From Cannabis sativa (taxonomy: Eukaryota; Streptophyta; Magnoliopsida; Rosales; Cannabaceae), in the NCBI RefSeq assembly GCF_029168945.1, contig NC_083607.1, forward strand, positions 38,487,257-38,551,256: a DNA stretch of 64,000 nucleotides, written 5' to 3'. The stretch's first letter is position 1. Every line of letters begins with the position of its first letter. Below the pieces are notes generated by a model. That model made no database searches. It saw only the letters and a program-made list of their open reading frames with translations, and had not been told where the DNA came from. Positions 36,508 to 46,134 of this stretch are shown here, in pieces. A program made the position numbers and the translations under genes.

Positions 36508-38800
36508 TGTAACACCCTAACTATCTTAGGCGTATTACGTGATTTTTTAAACGTACTGTGCAGCTCGTTGCTAGTCAACGAGGTTTATGGAAAAACGTGA
36601 TTAATTAAAATTTTGCTTATTCATTAAACTTATAAACCATTTTGCAAAAAGTCTCGGGATCCCGATTTATAAAATATTTACAAACATTTTTACTGTTCAA
36701 CTTTTACATCAAAATAAAGTCGTCTAACGACAGTTACAAAAATCTCAGCCCTGCTGTCCCGAGGATCGTACGCTCCAGGCCTAACCGCCCCGACATGTAC
36801 AACCTTCATAAGCTCGCTCACGGTCCATCAGCTCTAGCCTTGCCTTTACCTACACATCAACGTAGAACTGTGAGTCGACAGACTCAGTAAGAAAAGCATA
36901 ATAATACTCATACATAATTCTAACTGCCGTGTCCAACACGATACTGAGTCCCGCTACTGCCATGTCCAACATGGTACTGAGCCACTACTGCCATGTCCAA
37001 CATGGTGCGAGTTCGAACGTTCATAGGGACGGTACTATTGACACGTAACAACCCTGATCGGTCGAACCGGTCATACTCCGCCGTTGGTCATACTCCGGCT
37101 GTACCGACGTGTTACTATATCCTCCGATCGGTCGAACCGGTCATACTCCGCTTGGTCATACTCCACCGTACCGACGGGATACGTCAATAGCACGGAACCA
37201 CCAACCAAGTGTCGGCTGATCGGTCAAACCGGTCATACTCATTCTTGGTCATACTCCAGCCTGTACCGACGTGACAGGGTTGGATGGTTCGAAGCCAACA
37301 TACAACTAATGTAATCTAATAGGCTTCCTACATGCTCGCTAAACATGTAATCTACATATGCATACTGTTATACTAATCTTACCTGGATTCCGATTTCAGG
37401 TGTGCCGGTCAACCCGACCCGAAGCTGAACGGCGGATTACTGGCTCCTAAACCATAAAAATCACAACGCTATAAGCGACACGCTAAATCACTTCCCGGGG
37501 ACTAAAACTTGAAACTAAAAGTTTCCCTATCGATAAAAAACATGGCAATACCCCTAAAAACCCAAAAACGAGGAAAACTAGGGTTCTGAAAAATCCCCCA
37601 ACCGGCAGACCGGTTGCCCAACCGAATTCCGTTCGGGAAATTGAACCCCATCCGAATTCCGGATGCATAATCGAATTCCGGTTCCTCGCAGCAAGAACCA
37701 TAAAATCTCATAACTTGACCAATTCAACCCCAATTGGTCCCAAACTTTCCAGACCTGTTCTATATGCCCCAAATAACAATTCAAGAGCATCAAACCTACC
37801 CAGAAATCACACATGCAAAATTCACCATTGGAGCTCAAGCTTTGAGTTCCAAACTCAAGCTTGAGCAAAACCACCTAACATGCATCCTAACCTATTTAAT
37901 TCTACTCAAGTAAGCATATAATCATCTCTGAAAACATACAGAAACATCCAGCAATTCACAGAAACCAAACATAGCATTTTCTCTCAAAATTCATAACTTT
38001 TGCAATAATAAACCTCTAGCATGCTCAACCTAGTAATCAAGCATCAAAACAACCCTAAACTAACATGCTTAAACTCAAAATAATAATCAGATTACAGCAG
38101 CAACAACAACAACTATTCAAGCATGCATTTCATCTATTTTCACTTAAAATTCAAGAAAACAAAGTAGGAGATTAAGGCCAAGAATTACCTCAACTAAAAA
38201 TCACTATGATCTAGCAAAATCACTAGAAATCACCAACCAAAAATCCCAGCTTTGAACCCCCAAGCTCAGCCGAAAAGAGAGGAAAAGAGAGAGAGCTTTC
38301 CATTTTGAAATTTCTAATTTTTGACTAAGTTTTGGAAAAATGAAAGAAACTAAAGAATAAGGCCATATAATACCATTTTATTAAGTCCATTTCAGCCAAA
38401 AGCAATTAAATTAATAAACATTTAATTCCCAATAAAAGTCACATAAGACAAAATATCATTGGGGCAAAAAGACCATTTTGCCCCTCCATACTAAAACCAC
38501 ATAAATCATACTTAAGGGGTATTTTTGGGAAATTCTAAATTCCCGGCCATTCCCGACATTCCCAATGTCTAAAACCCGTCCCCAAAATACTAACATACTA
38601 AGTTGTGATTTCTACTGAGCCAAACGCCGCGTTCCAAAATACCGGACACCGGAAATGCGAAATATAAAAGCTACTGATAACATACTCATGCATATCTGAA
38701 TTCCATAAATATCCATAATAAATTATTTAAATAGCTATAAATAATTCCATGATTAACATAAATAACTGCTAATTTCCAAATTAACTAAGCGGGCTTTACA
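36508..38800 (-). mobile_element. Tekay 5' LTR
   Basis: A 2.29-kb LTR, TGTAACACCC...CTTTACA on the plus strand, followed by TSD TCGGC (38801-38805). Differences from 28740-31039 cluster in the GC-rich repeat and palindrome zones (about 37005-37190, 37405-37440 and 37605-37690). Confidence 0.92.
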
Positions 38801-38805
38801 TCGGC

Positions 38806-39804
38806 AGTGCGAAACTATTGTAAGAGGTTTAGAAACACCTTGGTGAAAATTTCCTGGTTGTAAGGGTTAGTCAAGCCCGTTCACTTGGCTCTATATTGAA
38901 ACTCAAAGCTATGTCCATAGAGAACAAAATTGGAATTTTTGAAATTGGATAATCGAGTAGAGAGTTATGGTCGTTTTAATTCGAAAAATTAGACTTTTCC
39001 CACTGCCTGGAATTAGGTTAACCGGTTTCAAAGAGGTTAACTGGACTTTTGAATTCAAATTTTGGCCCATTGACTAACCAGTCTCGTTTGTCACGTCCAA
39101 CGGCTATAAACTACTATATTTCACCCCAACACTATATAAACTTGATTTTTACTCAAAAAATAAAGTTGGCTTAGCATTTATGTCATACATCTAACATATC
39201 TAAGTGAGATTAATGAGCTTCCAAGTTTGAAATCCAAAAAACACTTTTCACACACTTTGAGCTAAAATTTGTGTTTATTCATCTTGAGTGTGCTTGCTTA
39301 TCACACTAGGTTTCCATTGTATTATCATAACTCTAGAGTGATTTTGCTTGTAATTTCAAACAAATTTTCATATTGTGATTGGGGTGAGGTTGGCACTGGT
39401 ACTATAAACAACCCGGTTATAATGAGATTGTCACTACAACAATCTGAGAAAGAGGTTAATAGTCCTCGACAGTGTGAAACTATTGTAAGAGGTTTAGAAG
39501 CACCTTGGTGAAAATTTCCCGGTTGTAAAGGTTAGTCAAGCCCGTTAACTTTGCTCGATATTGGAACTCAAAGCAAGGTCCATAGCTTTGAAGACTAAGG
39601 ACGTAGGTGGCTTAGTTCTACCGAACCTTGTAAAAATTGAGAGTTTGCAATTTCTAACCCTTAAACTCTTTATTGCTTGCCATATTACTTGCTTTTATTT
39701 GATTAAGTGGTTAATTGCTTAATTTTGTGTTAAAAGTTTTAATTTACCGAAGTTAGTTTAAATTTCCAATTCACCCCCTCTTAGAAACATATCTTGGGCT
39801 AACA
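38806..39804 (+). mobile_element. SIRE-like 3' LTR, right part
   Basis: Continues the LTR after the Tekay element (AGTGCGAAACTATTGTAAG...), holds unit 2 of the internal duplication and ends ...CAATTCACCCCCTCTTAG...TTGGGCTAACA at 39804. CACCCCCTCTT shortly before GGGCTAACA is typical of SIRE LTR ends. Confidence 0.75.
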
Positions 39805-42800
39805 CAACTATCATGCATGGGGTCATTTATGTAAAATACTTGGTTTGTTTGAGATGCTAAGATAAAATGATCCTCTTTGTGGCCTATTTGACTCAAATTC
39901 ACAAGTTCAAAACCCATTCGATCCTCTTTGAATCCATTGTTATTGTAAACCCAATCACATTTAAACACTGCCACTCGAAACTTAATGTAGTCAAGCTCTC
40001 ATATTTCTTTGATGGTTCCATAATATGACATGTCTCCATACACTACTCTTTTATCTTTAGAATTAGAAACCATCATTGTCTGTGCAACAATTGAGACTCC
40101 ACTATATTGATTAACTTGAATATCATCCTGAGACTTAGTGTTAAAATGATGTCCATTAACTAGATAGCTCTCCTACTTTATTGGCATGTTTCTTGGTCCT
40201 TTAGCGAACCACTTCAATTCATCTGGCACAGTTTTTGTTATATGCTCATTTTCAACCTTTTTTTTAACCAAAGAACAAAAGTTTTATGAAGTTCATCTTG
40301 TACCCACTTGTCCCTCCTTGTTGTGTTGACACTCCTCAAGTGCTGAAGGTGTTCACTATATACCATACAATAAAGTTATTACTGATTTCATGTTTACATT
40401 ACTCTCATTATAGTGCTCACTCAATGTAAGGTTGCACCAACGACGTATTGTCTATCACATTTATGTGTGCCAAATAAATTTCTTCATCATTTGTGAAGGT
40501 AGGAGTTCCAGCACCGAATCCTTTACTAGTGTTTTCATCAGATATTGGTTTTGGGATACCAATTGCATCAATATTACTAACATATTCAGAGAAAAACTCA
40601 ACAACCTCTTCTGCAATGTAACATTCAACTATACAACCTTCCGGCCTACTATGATTTTGAACATATCCCTTTAATATATTCATATATCTCTCAAATCCGT
40701 ACATCCACCTCATATACACTAACCCACCTAACTCAACTTCCCTAACTATATGCACTGTAAGATGAAGCATTATATCGAAAAAAGATGGAGGGAAAAATTG
40801 CTCAAGCAAGCATAATGTAAACTCAATTTAAGTTTGTAATGGCTTCAAAGAAGATACATCGATAGTTTTGGCACAAATTGCATTAAAAAAAACAAAGTCT
40901 GGTGATTGCAGCTTTAACATGAGTTTGAGATGTTCCCCGAATAGCAATATGGATTAATTGTTGCATTAAAGCGTGACAATCATGAGACTTAAGCCCAATA
41001 AGTCTTAAATCTTTCATTGACACCAAGTTGTGGATATTGGATGAATAACTATACGGGACTTTTACATTGGCCAAAATCGCACACACTTGATGTTTTTCAT
41101 CTTTTGTAAGATTAAAACAAGCAGCTGGTAAAAATTTCTCCTTTCACCAACTTTAACAAGAGGAGCTAAAGCCGTTCTAATTCAAATTTCCAATAGATCT
41201 TGTCGTGCTGCAAAACTATCCTTTGTCTTTCCTGGAACGTGAAGAAAAGTTTCAATTATGCTTTCATAAACATTTTTCTCAATGTGCATGACATCGAGAT
41301 TATGCCGCAACAAAAGATGTTTCCAATACTCCAACTAAAAAAAAAGTGATTTTTTTTTCCAACAAGCATCTTCAATCACATTCTTATTTTTTTGGGAATT
41401 CTTTTAATTTTTAAAACTTTCTTCTTCTATTTCCCTTTCCCTTTCGCTTTCACTTTTCCTTTCCCTTTTTCTTTTTCTTTTTCTTTCATGTTTTCTTTTT
41501 CTTTTACATTTGGAGCCTCCTTCCCGAATTGATTTACCAACTTACTAACTTTCTCAAACACTTTCAAACAAGTCATGGGAGCAGGAGCAATTTTGTCTTC
41601 TATGTTGCCATCAAATTCTTTTTTGTATCTTTGGAATAGATGAGTCTGATGTAGAAAGTGTTTATGGCCCAAGCATACAACTTTCCTACTGTGTGTTGAT
41701 CTAACAACGTATGTATTCTCGGAACAAATAGGATAAGCTTTATATCCCTTAACACAATGGCCTGACAAGTTACCGTATGCTGGAAAATTGTTGATTGTCC
41801 ATAGTAGAACCGCTCGCAGAGTGAAAGTTTCATTTTTTTCTTGCATCATAACATTCAATCCCATCCCACAAAAGTTTTAAATCATCCACCAATAATGCCA
41901 GGTACACATTAATGTCATTTCCAGGCTGCTTAGGTCCAGAGATTAATAATGACAATAAGAGAAATTTACGCTTCATGCATCATCACGGTGGAACATTATA
42001 AATAACAAGATTGACTGGGCAGCAACTATAATTGCTACTCATTGAACTATGAGAATTAATTCCATCTGCAGAAAGACCAAGACGAAGATTTCTAGGATCC
42101 AAAACTAATTTTGGATTCATATCGTCAATTTTCTTCTAAGATGGAGAATCCGCTAGATGACGCAATTTTCCATCCTTAATTCTCTCTTCGTCATGCCATA
42201 CAAGACTATTTGAATTTTCTTCTAAGCAAAATAATTGCTTAAACCTAGGGATCGGGAGAATATACCACAACTATTTTGCAGGAGTGCCAATTTTAAGCTC
42301 TTTCCCATTATCATTCAACTTCCATCGAGAGTACTTACACATAGGGCAATTACTAGCCTCAGCGAACTCATTCCTAAACAAAATGCAATCATTTGGGCAT
42401 GCATGTATCTTTTCATACTCGATGGCCAGTGATCGCATTATCTTATTTTCCTCATAAGTACTACTAGGGATATTGTTACCTTCAGGAAAAATCTCACACA
42501 TGTAAGAAAGTAGTTGAGAAAATCATTTGTCGCTCCATCCATTTCTAGCCTTTAAATTATACATCCTAACCAGCAATGATATTTTTGTAACCTTAGACCC
42601 TGGATAAATTGGCTTTTCGGACTCCTCAATTAGTCTTACGAATTCACCTGGGCGGTCTGCAAAATTTTCTTCTACATTGTTAAACATGTCATTATGAAAG
42701 TCATTGTTCAATACATGCTCTCTGCGAGCTTTTTTGAAGAATTTGGTCGAGTCACCCGCTCAGCATGTCAAATCCCATTTTTATATGACGAATCTATACC

Positions 42801-42991
42801 AAATTTGTAAAGGTATACTCTAATGTCTACAGTCTACACCACTCAACTTTTTAAAATTTCGACACATTAAACATGGGCAAGGTATCATATTAGGGTCGTC
42901 GCCATTTTTTATGGCAAATTCACATGAAATACTTAACACCCTCTTCATATTCCTTAGACAATCTATTTCCTTTCATCTATTCTTTATCCAT
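39805..42991 (-). pseudogene. CACTA (En/Spm) TNP2-type transposase, truncated by the SIRE insertion
   Basis: Read on the minus strand from ATG near 42991: a cysteine motif (NMIPCPCLMCRNF, about 42880) as in the Transpos_assoc domain; KISLLVRMYNLKARNGWS (about 42560); YEKIHACPNDCILFRNEF with CPMCKYSRW (42415-42330); then VWHDEERIKDGKLRHLADS and RNLRLGLSADGINSHSSM (about 42210-42040), the Transposase_21 core. RAVLLWTINNFPAYGNLSG (41810-41755) and LIGLKSHDCHALMQQL (about 41000) follow, then FPPSFFDIMLHLTVHIVREV with GYVQNHSRPEGCIVE (DUF4218, 40800-40620) and VFKCDWVYNN with GFELVNLSQ (DUF4216, 39970-39880). Several frame breaks and stops separate these pieces. Transposase of a cut-and-paste DNA element, no longer functional. 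The 3' end lies beyond the SIRE copy, outside the window. Confidence 0.88.
41427..41510. repeat. Polypyrimidine microsatellite within the transposase
   Basis: CTTTCC/CTTTTT repeats on the plus strand encode a Lys/Glu/Gly-rich run (KEKEKEKGKGKVKAKGKGK) on the minus strand. It follows the DUF-type core and looks like a repeat expansion rather than a domain. Confidence 0.7.
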
Positions 42992-44069
42992 ATCTAACTA
43001 AAACCACTTAAAATAATTAAATCACATTAAGTAAGCTAAATGAGCAATCTATCGAGTTTTCAAACTAATTTTTTGATTTAAGTACTAGTTATTTAAAAGA
43101 AGTTTGATTTTTAAAATTTTTGGCAGAGTTGCCTCTGTTTATACAATATGTACCAATTTAACAAATCACCTATCAATTAACAACAAAAAACAATAAATGA
43201 AAAATACAAAATCATCCCCATCCGACCACAGTTAATCACAGAACCTATTTCACTACGAATGTATTTAAAATATTCAAACTCATCTAACATGTATATTATT
43301 CCACCCAACCGACTACAGTATATATATAGTCTTAGAACCTACCTCGCTATAGATAGATATCTAACATATTCAAACTCCTCTACAATTTTCATAATATTAT
43401 TAAACAAAAATCATTGTACATAGCTCTTGCAATGAACAATCAAAAAAAAAAAAATTCTTTTGTGAAAATAAGACTTGTTAATTATCAAAGTGGTCCTGCA
43501 TACAAAATTAAGAATATCATAACAAAACTTTAAGAAAAATAATAAAGTTAATACACATAGTAACTATTATATTACTTATGTCTAACCTATAATTGTCTCG
43601 CCGATTCAAATGTCAAAATATTTGTTGATTTCTTATATGTTGCTGTTTATTCTTTTCTTAATTTTTGCGGTCTTTCTAGAGATTCAATTTTTATTTTGGT
43701 AGGACTAGACGTTTAATTATTACAGTGTATATGTAAGTGTATCCAAATTATAGTGTACATAGCTGGTTTATGTTGAGAAAATATAATTTATTAACATGAA
43801 TGGCTCTAATATTGTTTGTAGATTTGCAAATGGGATTTTGATTTTACCATTTATCTGACAATTAGTCTTTATATTTGTTATAACTTGCCAATGTCTAGAT
43901 TATTAGCTTCTCAAATTCCAGGGTCTTAATTTCTAAAATTCTCTACTAATAACAACTTAAATTGAATGGTACCGTAAATAATAATTGAAAGTAAGGTAAT
44001 AAAGGTGGTATTTAGTAATATTTTTTAAATTAGTTTTTTATTTTTAAGATTGAAAAATTGAAAATATTT
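42992..44069. other. AT-rich spacer upstream of the transposase
   Basis: No coding frame. It contains degenerate repeats around 43207-43275 and 43310-43385 (CAGAACCTATTTCACTACGAA, TTAGAACCTACCTCGCTATAG; each followed by ATATTCAAACTC) that also occur near 47520-47595 inside the CACTA at 45577. It is probably CACTA non-coding sequence. Confidence 0.45.
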
Positions 44070-44511
44070 TGTTAAGAATACTCTAAATCTATATATAGTC
44101 CTAATTAATTCAAGAAAATCAAACAATAGAATATAGATTAGCAGAAGCGTACCGGTGTTCATAGAATCGACCTTTAAATGGTTTGATCTTCCAATTTGCA
44201 TCAAAACCTTTCTATGAAACTTTTTCTCTTATTAATGGGATACAAGAGTGAAAAGATACCATACAAATTGGGGACCAATACCTGTTATTAATAACTGATA
44301 AAAAAGTAATTAATCTTTATTTACTATTTCTAATTTAGCCCCACATCAAATTAAAAATTTTCTTTATGGTATCCACATATTAAAATCATGACAATCATGC
44401 CCTTAAGTCATAAATTTTATTCTAAAATAGACCACATAAATTTGACTTATTTATTTGATGACCCAACACACATTTTATTTATACAGTTGTGACCCTAATA
44501 AATTTCTAACA
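44070..44511 (-). mobile_element. Copia 3' LTR, 442 bp (third copia family)
   Basis: The plus strand runs from TGTTAAGAATAC at 44070 to TTTCTAACA at 44511, giving TG...CA ends with an imperfect terminal inverted repeat. It is followed by the minus-strand polypurine tract TAGTGGGAGAT (44512-44522). The left boundary is my best guess. The sequence is unrelated to the E-family LTR. Confidence 0.55.
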
Positions 44512-44522
44512 ATCTCCCACTA

Positions 44523-44931
44523 GGCCACATATGTATACATATAAATGTGTTAACCTTATTGAGCTCCTAACTTTGTCATCATCACCGTAGGCATGTACAA
44601 TCTCGTCCATTAACTATATCAATATAGGATCAAAGCGATTTTCGTTGTATCAATTACAACTAAACCCATTAATGGTCACATATATCAACAAAGCCAAATG
44701 ACATAGTTCAATCAAGATAATGTGGTATGAAAATTACATGCATGGTGATCTATTCATGTCAATTTTCAATTGGTCCTACTTTACTTTATGGAGATCAAAA
44801 GTTTAGCTTAAATATACAAAGTGAAATAAACTGAATAACATAATTTCTTATCAGAAATAATATCCAAATACACATGTTTCATGAAACAAATAAAACACAC
44901 TAAGGATAATAAAGACAAACTCCCACTGAAT
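44523..44931 (-). other. 3' untranslated part of the third copia element
   Basis: Non-coding sequence between the pol stop and the polypurine tract. A second AGTGGGAGTTTG tract occurs at about 44918-44929. Confidence 0.5.
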
Positions 44932-45576
44932 CTAGATATCCTCATAATCTAAAACACCCATACGAGTAGTGTCCTCATGAAAGACCTTGGGTGGCAAACC
45001 CTTAGTAAGGGCGTCTGCAATCATGGAGTTTGTACCTAAGTGTTCTATACAAATCTATCCACTTTGTACCCTTTCTTTTACAACAAGAAACTTGATGTCA
45101 ATGTTTTTTGACTTCGTCGAGCTCCTGTTGTTGTTGGAATACAATACAGCTGACTTATTATCACAATACAGCTTAAGTGGTCTTTCAATTCCATCCACAA
45201 TACGCAGCCCGATGACAAATTTTCTCAGCCATATGCCATGGTTAGATGCCTCATAACATGCAACAAACTCTGCTGCCATGGTAGATGAAGCTATGCGTGT
45301 TTGTTTTGCACTCCTCTATGATATAGCTCCACCACCTAACAGATATATGCAACCCGAATCTTGGCATCCCGCAAAATCAGAGTCAAAATATCCAATGATC
45401 TCAAAGTGATCTGACCTCCTATATGTCAGCATGTAATATCTTGCTCTCTTTAAATATCTCATAACCTTTTTGGCTGCTTTCTAGTGATCAATTCCTGGAT
45501 TGCTTAAGTATCTGCCTAACACTCCAACAATGTACGCTATATCCGGACGAATACAAACTTGAGCATACATTAGACT
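44932..45576 (-). pseudogene. Copia RT-end/RNase H, split by a CACTA element
   Basis: On the minus strand: SAKQTRIASSTMAAEFVACYEA, WLRKFVIGLR, LKLYCDNKSAVLYSNNN and STKSKNIDIKFLVVKERVQSG are the classic copia RNase H signatures. An in-frame TAG comes right after VQSG (just before 45055). The same frame then continues to the usual C-terminus (NSMIADALTKGLPPKVFHE, MGVLDYEDI) and TAG at 44932-44934. Upstream, 45280-45576 is the linker to RT with several stops. The element breaks at 45577, where a CACTA terminus begins. It is a dead retrotransposon end, unlike the E family in LTR and RNase H sequence. Confidence 0.85.
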
Positions 45577-45688
45577 CACTACTACAAAAACCCCCTTTAG
45601 AGGCAGTTTTTAAGCCCTTTCAGCGTCGGTTTTCGCGAAATTCGCTACCGACGCTGATCAGGGCGACGCTAAAGGGTTTATACGAACT

Positions 45689-45758
45689 GACGCCATATGT
45701 ACCCCTATGGCGTCGGTTATTATCTAGGAACCGACGCCATAGGGGTACATATGGCGTC
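45689..45758. repeat. Perfect 30-bp inverted repeat (CACTA subterminal)
   Basis: Arms 45689-45718 and 45729-45758 are exact reverse complements separated by 10 nt. Further GACGCCATATG and AACCGACG copies flank them. Subterminal repeats are binding sites for CACTA proteins in known elements. As RNA this would form a long hairpin. Confidence 0.88.
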
Positions 45759-45815
45759 GGTTCCTAGCCAATAACCGACGCCATATGTGGCGTAGCAACC
45801 GATGCCAAAAGCAAG

Positions 45816-46134
45816 CGAAATTCAGTTTTTTCAATTTTTTTTAATTTAATTATATAATATTAATTACATTTTAATTATATAATTTATTTTAATTATATAT
45901 TTATTAATTTATATATTATTTATTTAATTTAAATTACATATTTATTTTTTAAAATGTAAATTAAATATTATATAAATTTGGGTAAAATACATAATTTCAT
46001 TTCATAAAAGTAATTAAATATTACACAAACACTAATGTAAAATTAGTCAAAATATATTAATAAGTTAATAAATCTAACTACAAGTTAATCTATACAAATT
46101 ACATAATGAACAAAAATTCTTCGGCCTTTCAACC
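45816..46134. other. AT-rich CACTA non-coding sequence
   Basis: Runs of TTTTAATTATAT and similar. No feature seen other than serving as the 3' flank of the Ulp1-like gene. Confidence 0.5.

Larger units (their letters stand above)
28740..38800 (-). mobile_element. Tekay-type chromovirus (Ty3/gypsy), defective
   Basis: A 10.06-kb minus-strand element flanked by TCGGC. LTRs are at 28740-31039 and 36508-38800 (2.3 kb). Order on the minus strand: 5' LTR, a 719-bp foreign insert (35789-36507), PBS, gag, PR, RT, RNase H, integrase, chromodomain-like tail, polypurine tract, 3' LTR. The integrase C-terminus has a chromodomain-like end, placing it with chromoviruses. The lineage call Tekay/Del rests on LTR length and tail sequence and is an inference. 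The gene set is broken by nonsense codons, a frameshift and loss of the protease active site. Confidence 0.87.
28166..39584 (+). repeat. ~690-bp tandem duplication inside the SIRE LTR
   Basis: Unit 1 is 28166-28739 plus 38806-38919 (split by the Tekay element) and unit 2 is 38920-39584. Both start AGAGAACAAAATT and end ...CTCAAAGC..GGTCCATA-like text, and they share the TGCCTGGAATTAGGTTAACCG block and the GTGAAACTATTGTAAGAGG block. Unit 2 is shorter and diverged, so the duplication predates the Tekay insertion. Confidence 0.7.

Noticed and set aside
40432..40674. Plus-strand 80-codon frame
   Set aside because: Antisense shadow of the DUF4218 part of the CACTA transposase.
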